NCBI GenBank assembly: GCA_965661115.1
Contig: CBFICO010000037.1
Span: 1 to 20,713, forward strand
Source of the DNA: UBA6770 sp965661115
GTDB taxonomy: Bacteria; Bacteroidota; Bacteroidia; Flavobacteriales_G; Salibacteraceae
Direction: 5' to 3'
Length of the DNA: 20,713 nt
Shown here piece by piece: positions 16,101 through 20,713 of this stretch. The notes beneath the pieces were generated by a model, which saw only the letters and a list, made by a program, of their open reading frames with translations, did no database searches and was not told the origin of the DNA. Position numbers and translations under genes: made by a program. The stretch's first letter is position 1. Every line of letters begins with the position of its first letter.

Positions 16101-16323
16101 TTATTCCGCCGTTTTTAGAAACCCAAACTCCTCCAGACGCCGTTCCGATAAGTATGTGATCGAGGTTGTTTTTAGCAACATCAATACTTGTAACGCGTCC
16201 GCTCATTCCGGCAGGACCTATAAATCGGGGTTTCATGCCTTTCATTAAATCCATTAGAGATTCTTGTGCATTGAGGCTAAATACGGTAAGGAGAACTAGT
16301 AGGGATATGTTGAGTTTTTTCAT
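13177..16323 (-). CDS. VPS10/sortilin-type beta-propeller exoprotein with Asp-box repeats
   Basis: A 1048-residue exported protein whose signal peptide MKKLNISLLVLLTVFSLNAQ is cut after Gln20. It carries at least ten Asp-box hairpins (S/T-x-D-G-G-x-x-W), for example SIDGGKNW, TTDGGATW, TYDGGKTW, STNGGENW, SRNGGDSW, TIDGGKSW and SVDGGNQW, spread from about residue 65 to 690. This pattern builds one or two beta-propellers as in sortilin and BNR-repeat glycosidases. The HPDHHAMWIEPKEGQ segment and the DGNDGG loop are typical of the bacterial VPS10-like family. Residues after about 750 switch to a mixed and then helical C-terminal region. No T9SS sorting domain is visible at the end, so it is probably periplasmic or released by another route. 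No catalytic residues can be assigned; a binding or protein-handling role is as likely as glycosidase activity. Confidence 0.9.
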   Translation of the reverse strand: MKKLNISLLVLLTVFSLNAQESLMDLMKGMKPRFIGPAGMSGRVTSIDVAKNNLDHILIGTASGGVWVSKNGGINFRPVFDKQPIQSIGAVAFDPQNPTVIWAGTGEGNPRNSQSSGMGMFKSIDGGKNWEHVGLEATKTIHRIIIDPRNTDVVYVASLGSAWGPNPDRGVFKTTDGGATWEKILFVNDTVGCADLVVDPSNPNKMIAAMWHYHRQPWTFTSGGKGSGIYITYDGGKTWKKKTEKDGLSKGIIGRTGLAFATNKPNIVYALIESKKTGLYKSTNGGENWSLVSTKNIGNRPFYYADIFVDPTNENRIFNLYSTVDRSEDGGKTFKTIAPYHKAHPDHHAMWIEPKEGQFIIDGNDGGLLISRNGGDSWRYITDLPLGQFYHINLDNQIPYNVYGGLQDNGSWVGPAYVYEQGGIRNHHWKEVLFGDGFDVMPNQADPNKLFAMYQGGTLTEVDHETGYTSFIQPQAKDSIPLRFSWNAALAQDPFNKGGIYFGSQYVQYSKDFGKHWKQISPDLTTNDTSKQKQVESGGLTIDATKAENHTTILSIAPSPMDSNLIYVGTDDGNLQATIDGGKSWTKLNGKLPGAPKGAWIPQIICSKQMAGEAFVVLNNYRQNDWNPYLYKTIDYGKTWSRIANEKSVDGYCLSIAQDPKNRSVLYLGTQRGLYVSVDGGNQWQKWNDELPSMPIRDMKIQERENDLVLGTFGRAIIIFDDISPIRALAEKGKDITKDSLLLFGPELAITAKWKQARGVRFTGDSEWKGGNRWSNYFARAWVSPDLYKKATGKKGDKKPEIEYFVLSNTGDTLNYWRRKADSLMSNVTGVSLHEEGTSWLSRNKKDLKGKREIKPPGKPLMPGTYKLVAVLDSVVATHVFTVMEHPEQGKTNEYRAAQRAAYDEVEAIMEPILKDVERLQNMEEILNKVQANLSLMGDSAKKELGKIQKGANDTLQQLFELYFLPKEFKGYDHVSVRISNLSGALANYLRADNRADSENFELAKSRLLAAWGEAHEKQLAFENGIWKQFRAKVEEQQVDFFKSLDKD

Positions 16324-16383
16324 GTTTTTGGGATATTATTTACGATTTCCTATTATAGACTATTGCTCGTAATAAAGCTAGAG

Positions 16384-16403
16384 ATTCCCGACTTCTCGGG
16401 AAT
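16384..16403 (+). repeat. Palindrome ATTCCC-N8-GGGAAT, followed by GACG
   Basis: Arms 16384-16389 and 16398-16403 with an 8-base spacer, flanked by GAG on the left and GACG on the right. It exactly fits the dRS3-like pattern and matches the copy at 11218 in arms. It is upstream of the VPS10-type gene, 61 bases from its ATG. Confidence 0.65.
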
Positions 16404-16442
16404 GACGTGATATAATGATATGTGCTACTTTATTAGTTTGAG

Positions 16443-16463
16443 ATTCCGGATCAAGTCCGGAAT
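16443..16463 (+). repeat. Palindrome ATTCCGGA-N5-TCCGGAAT, followed by GACG
   Basis: Eight-base perfect arms (16443-16450 and 16456-16463) with a 5-base loop, flanked by GAG and GACG as in the copy 59 bases to the left. The two stand in tandem in the same orientation between the VPS10-type gene and the end of the HAD operon. Confidence 0.65.
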
Positions 16464-16542
16464 GACGTATCCAGTAAATATTACAGCAGCTCAAAAATAA
16501 ATGCTGAATTGGTAATAAGAACAGCGGAGTGTGATGAATGGT

Positions 16543-16875
16543 TTAAAGGAGTTGTTTTTCAGCTTCTTGCCAAAGCATTAGACCTCCTACGTTTCTATCG
16601 TCTATAAAAACGTCGGCATCAATTAATCGACTCATTCCCTCTTGCCATTCTTCGTTTGGTTCGTTGGCATTTACAGCATAAAAATTCACCCCTTGTCCTT
16701 TGCAATACTCCACGGCATCTTGCAAGGTATCGCCGTGGCGGTAGGTCCACATAATTAACGTGTGACCAGCAGCTTGTAACTTTTTGAGTACTTCAATTGC
16801 ATTTGGAATTGGCCTTCCAATGCGTGGATATTGGTGTTCCACAATAGTTCCGTCAAAATCTACCGCAATTCTCAT
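16543..16875 (-). CDS. Small HAD-superfamily hydrolase-like protein, second of a tandem pair
   Basis: A capless HAD-fold protein of 110 residues, resembling the small Bacteroidota phosphatase-like family. Motif I is VDFDGTIVE with nucleophile Asp6 and Asp8. Motif II is MWTYRHGD with Thr44. Motif IV is VFIDDRNVGG with Asp92 and Asp93, the Mg-binding pair. The usual SRK of motif III reads SRL here, with Leu84 where Lys is expected. Without a cap domain, substrate choice would come from the oligomer; the substrate is unknown. It is about 45% identical by eye to the gene just upstream and overlaps it by four bases (ATGA), so the two are translationally coupled. It is the last gene of the gpmA operon. 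Confidence 0.85.
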   Translation of the reverse strand: MRIAVDFDGTIVEHQYPRIGRPIPNAIEVLKKLQAAGHTLIMWTYRHGDTLQDAVEYCKGQGVNFYAVNANEPNEEWQEGMSRLIDADVFIDDRNVGGLMLWQEAEKQLL

Positions 16876-17285
16876 TTAAACATTGAGGTTATTTTATCCA
16901 ACAGGGATTGTTTTCCGTAAGTAGCCGATTCTTGAATCCCCTGACCTGTCATTTCCTTAATCTCTTGCCATGTTTCGCCCCAACCGTCCATTCCCCCTAT
17001 GTTTTTACCAGAAATAAAAACCTCGCAGTTGACTTTGCGGCTTGCTGTACCATCAAATTTTTCTTCTGGATAACTGGCATTAACGGCATAAAAAACAACG
17101 CCATATTTTCGGCAGAACTCTACAGCATCTTCTAACTCTTGGCCCGTCCGTTTGGTCCAGAGAATAAGTTGGTGATTACTTTTTTGCATTTCCAGCAAGG
17201 TTTCGAAGGCAAATATTTTGGGCTCTCCAATTTCTGGATAGTTATCCTCTACAATTGTACCGTCGAAATCTACTGCTATTACCAA
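16872..17285 (-). CDS. Small HAD-like protein with lost motif IV acids, first of a tandem pair
   Basis: A 137-residue paralogue of the next gene that aligns without gaps over the first 100 residues. Motif I VDFDGTIVE (Asp6, Asp8), motif II LWTKRTG (Thr44) and motif III SRK (Lys84) are kept. Motif IV reads VFISGKNIGG, so Ser92 and Gly93 replace the acidic Asp-Asp pair that binds Mg in active members. A C-terminal extension of about 30 residues (after WQEIKEMTG) is absent from the paralogue. The start is TTG at 17285-17283; the same frame runs back to the stop of gpmA with no ATG between, so it is read 15 bases after that stop. It may be a non-catalytic partner of the second HAD protein. Confidence 0.82.
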   Translation of the reverse strand: MVIAVDFDGTIVEDNYPEIGEPKIFAFETLLEMQKSNHQLILWTKRTGQELEDAVEFCRKYGVVFYAVNASYPEEKFDGTASRKVNCEVFISGKNIGGMDGWGETWQEIKEMTGQGIQESATYGKQSLLDKITSMFK

Positions 17286-17300
17286 GTTATGCGGATTTGA

Positions 17301-17906
17301 TTATAGAAATTCGGCTGATTTTACTTCCAAACTGTCCGAAAGATCATACACATAAGGCGTTCCTGTTGGAATCTCTTTTTGTAAGATTTCTTCAGGACTT
17401 AAACCTTCTAAATGCATAACCAAAGAACGTAAGCTATTACCATGTGCAGTGATGATAATGTCCTTTCCCTCTTTTAACAGCGGCTCAATATTGGATTGAT
17501 AAAAAGGAATTACTCTTTCTAAGGTATCTTTTAAGCTCTCTCCACCTGGAGGCGGCACATCGTAGCTTCTTCTCCAAATGTGTACTTGGTCATCTCCAAA
17601 CTCAGCAGCAACCTCTGCTTTGTTTTTTCCTTGCAGGTCGCCGTACATTCTTTCGTTAAGCGCTTCGTTTTTTTCAACGTGTAAATCGCTTTGATTTATT
17701 CCAGCTAGAATTAAATCCATTGTGCGATTTGCTCTTTTAAGCACCGACGAAAAAGCGTTATCAAAATGGTATCCATTTAATTTTTCTCCGGCGTTAATTG
17801 CTTCATTTATACCTTTTTCTGTTAAATCTACATCTACCCAGCCGGTAAATTTATTTTGCAAATTCCACTCAGATTGTCCGTGTCGGACGCATACTAGTTT
17901 TGGCAT
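17301..17906 (-). CDS. gpmA: 2,3-bisphosphoglycerate-dependent phosphoglycerate mutase
   Basis: A glycolytic enzyme of 201 residues that interconverts 3- and 2-phosphoglycerate through a phosphohistidine. Visible features are VRHGQSEWNLQNKFTGW with the phosphorylated His9, DVDLTEKG, the KRANRT stretch, LNERMYGDLQG with proton donor Glu85, WRRSYDVPPPGGESL, and TAHGNSLRSL with the second catalytic His155. It is shorter than the E. coli enzyme (about 250) because the C-terminal tail is reduced, as in many Bacteroidota. The frame is open further upstream to 17960, but ATG 17906 is preferred: it gives the canonical PKLVCVRHG start and a full promoter lies at 17930-17961, inside the longer version. 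It heads an operon with the two HAD-like genes. Confidence 0.95.
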   Translation of the reverse strand: MPKLVCVRHGQSEWNLQNKFTGWVDVDLTEKGINEAINAGEKLNGYHFDNAFSSVLKRANRTMDLILAGINQSDLHVEKNEALNERMYGDLQGKNKAEVAAEFGDDQVHIWRRSYDVPPPGGESLKDTLERVIPFYQSNIEPLLKEGKDIIITAHGNSLRSLVMHLEGLSPEEILQKEIPTGTPYVYDLSDSLEVKSAEFL

Positions 17907-17929
17907 TAATAATCCTTTTTTCTTTGGCT

Positions 17930-17961
17930 CAAAGATAGAGTTGGCGGCGAATTGAGGCAAA
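17930..17961 (-). promoter_or_regulatory. Bacteroidota-type promoter of the gpmA operon
   Basis: On the minus strand, TTTG (17961-17958), a 20-base spacer and TATCTTTG (17937-17930) match the consensus TTTG-N19-21-TAnnTTTG in all defined positions. The -7 word ends 23 bases before the ATG at 17906. It is the best promoter in the window and helps fix the gpmA start. Confidence 0.65.
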
Positions 17962-18012
17962 TGCTTTCGTCAAAGAAAAAGTCTTTTTTACACAAGTTTT
18001 TAAACGTTTTAG

Positions 18013-18873
18013 CTAGTTAATCTGAAATAATTCTAGCTCGTAAACGACCGAAGTAAACGGTGGTACGCGTCCGTCGGAAGAACCTTGTTCACCAAACGCA
18101 AATTGCGACGGAAGGTAGAGTTTAACATTATCGCCTTCTTTCATTTTACTCAAAGCAATTTCGAACCCTCTAAGTACTTGGTCGGGTTTTCCTAATTGAA
18201 AATCAAGCATTTGACCACGCTTATAAGTGTTATCGAATTCTTTACCGTTTAAAAACCAACCTTTATAATTGATCCAAACATTATCGCCAGAAACCGCTTT
18301 CTTTCCGTCGCCCCTTTTTAGATAGGTAAAATAAATTCCATCCACTTGCATAGCCGAATGGTTAATTTGCTCTTGCTCGAAATACTCGCTGAGCCTTTTC
18401 AACTCCTGTAATTCGACATCAGCATCAACGGTTTTAATTGTTCTAGAAAGCTGCGTTTTTTCGTCAATAAGCTTAATCAACTTTACACTTAACGTAAGCT
18501 CTTCTGAATAGCTTTCAATTTTGCCTTGCGTGAGAGATTGAATGTTTATTTCACTCCCCTGAAAAGAGAAGGTAGCGGAATCCCCTTCGTGCATTACCCC
18601 AAAAACCTTGTTCCAAATGTTGTCTTTGTTTGATACATCGAAACGGTGCAAAGCTCCCGAACTTAGTTTATTGGAATAAATCTGTTTTCCGCTGGCTCCA
18701 TAAAGCTCAATTGCCGCATAAATCTTATCTCCTGCTTGTGCCTTTTTTTCTCCATCACCTAGTGCATGCACTTTGTAGTAAGCGTCAGCATCGAGTTTAG
18801 ACCAACCATCCATCAATTTGCTATCGCAGCCCAATAGACCTAGCGCCAAGAATAGAATCAATGCATTTCTCAA
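18013..18873 (-). CDS. FKBP-type peptidyl-prolyl isomerase lipoprotein with a degenerate N-terminal FKBP-like half
   Basis: A 286-residue envelope lipoprotein with lipobox LLGC and Cys16. The C-terminal domain (about 178-286) is a clear FKBP: GDNVWINYKGWFLNGKEFDN, QVLRGFEIALSKMKEGD, LPSQFAFGEQG and a VPPFTSVVYELEL end. The first half (about 34-135) has the same skeleton in weaker form: GDGEKKAQAGDKIYAAIEL, an SGKQIYSN turn, then VMHEGDSATFSF, which suggests a second diverged FKBP domain used for binding rather than catalysis. The start is TTG at 18873-18871, inside a TTGA that also holds the TGA stop of the upstream isomerase gene; no in-frame ATG gives a signal peptide. The two isomerases are therefore coupled, and probably help fold exported or T9SS-related envelope proteins. 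Confidence 0.88.
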   Translation of the reverse strand: MRNALILFLALGLLGCDSKLMDGWSKLDADAYYKVHALGDGEKKAQAGDKIYAAIELYGASGKQIYSNKLSSGALHRFDVSNKDNIWNKVFGVMHEGDSATFSFQGSEINIQSLTQGKIESYSEELTLSVKLIKLIDEKTQLSRTIKTVDADVELQELKRLSEYFEQEQINHSAMQVDGIYFTYLKRGDGKKAVSGDNVWINYKGWFLNGKEFDNTYKRGQMLDFQLGKPDQVLRGFEIALSKMKEGDNVKLYLPSQFAFGEQGSSDGRVPPFTSVVYELELFQIN

Positions 18874-19409
18874 TCTTCTAAAACTTTAATGTCGTAAATG
18901 AGGGTGGCGTTCATGGGTATTTTATTCATATCGCCAATAAGGCCGTGAGCCAAATGTGGAGGAAGAATAAGCTTTGCTCGCTCCCCTTTTCTCATGTATT
19001 TTACTCCTTCGTGCAAACCGCTTTCTACCTCGTCAAAATCTACCTTAAACTCTTCCGGTTTATCTAGGCGCGTATAGCACGTATCGCCTGTCATTAAGCT
19101 AATTACGTACTGCACTTTTATTACCTCACGCTCTTTGATTGAGTCGCCATTGGTTTGCTCGTAAATCCAGTACTGAAGGCCTGTACCGGTACTTTGCATT
19201 GGCCATTTATTTCGTTTTACAAAGAATTTTATTCTGGTTTTTTCTTCGTTCATTAGTCGTTTGTTAATGTCAAACAGTTCCTGTTCGGTCGGTGCTTTGT
19301 TTGATTTGTTTTCTGCTGGTTTATCGCTCTGGTTGCAACTAATTATGACCATTAACATCATCAGCATCAGACCTAAATAAGTTTGTTTTTGAAGCAACCG
19401 TTTATACAT
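18870..19409 (-). CDS. GldI-like FKBP-type peptidyl-prolyl isomerase lipoprotein
   Basis: A 179-residue lipoprotein. The signal peptide LGLMLMMLMVIISC places lipidated Cys25 after a basic N-terminus. A charged helical part follows (about 40-70, LFDINKRLMNEEKTRIKFFVKRN), then an FKBP domain to the end: TGTGLQYWIYEQTNGDSI, VIKVQYVISLMTGD, then a GLHEGVKYMRKGERAKLILPPHLAHG stretch quoted here only as GLHEGVKYMRKGE and LILPPHLAHG, and NATLIYDIKVLED. This arrangement fits GldI, the isomerase linked to gliding and T9SS function in Flavobacteriia, but it could be a related envelope FKBP, so no symbol is given. It is the first gene of a two-gene operon with a TAAATTTG promoter word 23 bases upstream of the ATG, and is divergent from the TonB-like gene. 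Confidence 0.85.
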   Translation of the reverse strand: MYKRLLQKQTYLGLMLMMLMVIISCNQSDKPAENKSNKAPTEQELFDINKRLMNEEKTRIKFFVKRNKWPMQSTGTGLQYWIYEQTNGDSIKEREVIKVQYVISLMTGDTCYTRLDKPEEFKVDFDEVESGLHEGVKYMRKGERAKLILPPHLAHGLIGDMNKIPMNATLIYDIKVLED

Positions 19410-19431
19410 AAAAGTCCTTTTCGTTTAGTTG

Positions 19432-19439
19432 CAAATTTA
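19432..19439 (-). promoter_or_regulatory. Candidate -7 element (TAAATTTG) of the FKBP operon
   Basis: Minus-strand TAAATTTG matches TAnnTTTG and ends 22 bases before the ATG at 19409. A minus-strand TTG at 19459-19457 is 17 bases upstream, a little close. The intergenic space of 74 bases must also hold the promoter of the divergent gene. Confidence 0.4.
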
Positions 19440-19483
19440 GCTTTGGACTAGTTTAGCAATTCTAAAACAGCAGACTAATTGTT

Positions 19484-20299
19484 ATGAGCAAGTTGTTAAT
19501 TCCGTTACTATCGTTTTTATGTTTGATAGCTACCTCAGGTTTAGCCCAAAAAGTATTTTATCAGCCTTATGATGCCAGCACTAATTCGCCAGTTGGTGGA
19601 ATTAAGGAAGTAGAGCGTTTGTTTTTTGTAGAGTTTCAATACCCTATTGAGGCCGTAAAAAAAGGCGTTGAAGGAAGTGTAACACTTGCATTTCAGTTAA
19701 ACCCTGAAGGTGTGGCGGGAGATTTAAAAATACTATCGAGCTCGAATCCTATGTTAACAACAGAAGCCATACGTATGTTTAAGAAAATACAGTGGACAAA
19801 AAACAAGTACCGCCCTACTCACATGACCAACAGAGACAAGTTTACCGTTGAATTTAGTCTGAAAAAATGGGTAAAAATTTACAAGAAACGAGATTACCAA
19901 TACCACGAGTACCCTATAACTCCTATTGACACCACAGAGGCGGTATTTTTTATTAAAGCGGTTGAAACCAAACCTACGCCGGTGTTTAGCGATGGGAACT
20001 ACAGCAGTTTTAACGAGTACATAGCTAGGAAAATGCGTTATCCAGAAACGGCGGTTAAGCTAAATTTAAAAGGAGAAGTAGTAGTTGCATTCATTATTGA
20101 GCAAAGTGGCCAGATAACCAATATAGAAGTGCGCAAAGGCATGAATGGTGGTTGTACTCAAGAGGCACTTAGGTTGGTAAAAAACGTAACATGGATCCCT
20201 GGGCAAGTTGAGGGCAAAGCAGTGCGCACGCAAATGTTGACCGCCATAGGTTTTGGCATGAGCTCCAGTTCGTTCTTGGAGAATTACGGAGGGAATTGA
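19484..20299 (+). CDS. Periplasmic protein with two TonB C-terminal-like domains
   Basis: A 271-residue exported protein with signal peptide SKLLIPLLSFLCLIATSGLAQ ending at about residue 22. Two copies of the TonB C-terminal fold follow. Copy 1 (about 50-127) has FQYPIEAVKKGVEGSVTLAF, NPEGVAGDLKIL and TTEAIRMFKKIQW. Copy 2 (about 175-257) has RKMRYPETAVKLNLKGEVVV, EQSGQITNIEV and CTQEALRLVKNVTWIPG, then GKAVRTQM. In ordinary TonB this domain contacts outer-membrane receptors, but that protein has an N-terminal membrane anchor and a Pro-rich spanning region, both missing here. A cleaved signal peptide instead suggests a soluble periplasmic protein. It may act as a receptor- or cell-wall-binding adaptor; the role is unknown. 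It is divergent from the FKBP operon. Confidence 0.88.
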   Translation: MSKLLIPLLSFLCLIATSGLAQKVFYQPYDASTNSPVGGIKEVERLFFVEFQYPIEAVKKGVEGSVTLAFQLNPEGVAGDLKILSSSNPMLTTEAIRMFKKIQWTKNKYRPTHMTNRDKFTVEFSLKKWVKIYKKRDYQYHEYPITPIDTTEAVFFIKAVETKPTPVFSDGNYSSFNEYIARKMRYPETAVKLNLKGEVVVAFIIEQSGQITNIEVRKGMNGGCTQEALRLVKNVTWIPGQVEGKAVRTQMLTAIGFGMSSSSFLENYGGN

Positions 20300-20387
20300 T
20301 AAAAAATGTAAGTTAGTAATCGTAAAAATCAGCCAAAATTCGGTTGGTTTATTTATAAAAAGTAAATGAAACAAAAACGGACAAACA

Positions 20388-20438
20388 TTCGCTTATCCCC
20401 CCAAATAGGATGTTATTCGGAACATTTTGTTCGCTTAT
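20388..20438 (+). promoter_or_regulatory. Direct repeat TTCGCTTAT (x2) upstream of a partial secreted-protein gene
   Basis: TTCGCTTAT occurs at 20388-20396 and 20430-20438, 42 bases apart, close to four helical turns. A small palindrome GAACA-TTT-TGTTC (20419-20431) abuts the second copy. The placement within 70 bases of the next ATG suggests an operator, but chance is possible in AT-rich DNA. Confidence 0.25.
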
Positions 20439-20454
20439 AAACGAGTTAGCCACA

Positions 20455-20713
20455 ATGGAACCACGACTCCTCATATTGATTCTGTTTGTAGTTTTTTTGG
20501 GAAATACACATGCCCAAAAAATTAAACTTGGAACTTATTGTACAGAGCCAAACTTCGAAGGCGAATGCATAGAGTTCAAAGACAGTTCAAAATTTAAATA
20601 TTCATTTTGGACATGCACAGGTGGTTCTATTGGCAAAGGAGTTTATTCTCTGCAAAAGGATACGCTAAGATTGGATTTTGGCGCAAATGACTCAAACATA
20701 AGCGGTTACAAGG
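20455..20713 (+). CDS. Secreted protein of unknown function, 3' end outside window
   Basis: An open frame of 86 complete codons runs from ATG 20455 to the right edge. It begins with a signal peptide (LLILILFVVFLGNTHAQ) cut after about residue 21. The mature part starts KIKLGTYCTEPNFEGECIEF, then a SFWTCTGGSIGKGVYSL stretch and DTLRLDFG. Three Cys occur in the first 35 mature residues. The pattern 'GTY ... IEF ... GKGxYSL ... DTLRLDF' resembles small Bacteroidota lipocalin-like or beta-strand proteins where a line of text-like strands compares cost and value, but I cannot name a family. The start is supported by the signal peptide and an AT-rich leader. It follows the TonB-like gene by 155 bases on the same strand. 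Confidence 0.7.
   Translation, partial: MEPRLLILILFVVFLGNTHAQKIKLGTYCTEPNFEGECIEFKDSSKFKYSFWTCTGGSIGKGVYSLQKDTLRLDFGANDSNISGYK

Noticed and set aside
13177..16323. T9SS sorting domain on the VPS10-type protein
   Set aside because: The C-terminus is helical and charged with no YPNP-like start or beta-rich tail, unlike the two real T9SS cargo proteins in the window.
13477..16372. Short plus-strand reading frames opposite the VPS10-type gene
   Set aside because: They lack coding-like composition or recognisable domains and are explained as shadows of the long minus-strand gene.
17907..17960. Longer phosphoglycerate mutase with 18 extra N-terminal residues
   Set aside because: The extra codons lie over a consensus promoter and add non-homologous residues before the canonical PKLVCVRHG start.
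17966..17985. AAAAAG/CTTTTT palindrome after the FKBP operon as a terminator
   Set aside because: Pairing is almost wholly A-T with a loop too small to form the full stem.
20331..20352. CCAA...TTGG followed by T-rich DNA after the TonB-like gene as a terminator
   Set aside because: The stem is only four base pairs and AT-rich around it; it does not stand out from the background.

Overview
The window looks like a chromosomal stretch of a member of the Bacteroidota, probably Flavobacteriia-like. The DNA is AT-rich (about 40% G+C by eye). Two large secreted proteins end in type IX secretion (T9SS) sorting domains. There is a GldI-like FKBP lipoprotein, a YbiT-like ABC-F protein of the Bacteroidota type and a 201-residue phosphoglycerate mutase. 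Several genes have the Bacteroidota -7 promoter word TAnnTTTG upstream. Genes are densely packed on both strands. I see no rRNA, tRNA, CRISPR array, transposase, phage gene or integrase.

Layout. At 1-767 is the 3' part of a dihydroorotase-family gene that lacks expected metal ligands; it converges on an uncharacterised gene (772-1581, minus). A cyclophilin (1691-2122, minus) and an ABC-F ATPase (2251-3864, plus) diverge from a shared promoter region. A LamG/Ig-like/T9SS surface protein (3981-6479, plus) converges on a minus-strand group: a frameshifted LamG-PKD-T9SS gene (8249-9771), a small haem-binding-domain protein (7782-8219) and a glycosyltransferase (6573-7769). The tRNA 2-thiouridylase gene mnmA (10010-11182, plus) converges on an acidic lipoprotein (11292-12038, minus). 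A 578-base gene-free stretch with repeats follows. An AhpD-like protein (12617-13180, plus) then converges on a VPS10/sortilin-type beta-propeller exoprotein (13177-16323, minus) so tightly that the stop codons overlap.

The right-hand third holds two compact minus-strand operons. One is gpmA followed by two tandem HAD-like paralogues (17906 down to 16543). The other is two FKBP-type lipoprotein isomerases overlapping by four bases (19409 down to 18013). A periplasmic protein with two TonB C-terminal-like domains (19484-20299, plus) diverges from the isomerases, and a secreted protein of unknown function runs off the right edge (from 20455).

Most of the content is housekeeping or envelope biology: translation (ABC-F, MnmA), glycolysis (GpmA), envelope protein folding (the FKBP lipoproteins) and T9SS cargo. 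I found no convincing new multi-gene defence or biosynthetic system. The observations most worth a second look are these: the tandem HAD pair with complementary loss of conserved residues; the haem-binding protein with CxxCY in place of CxxCH; the ABC-F protein with one degenerate composite ATP site; the frameshift between signal peptide and LamG domain; and a five-member family of ATTCC...GGAATGAC palindromes in intergenic DNA.
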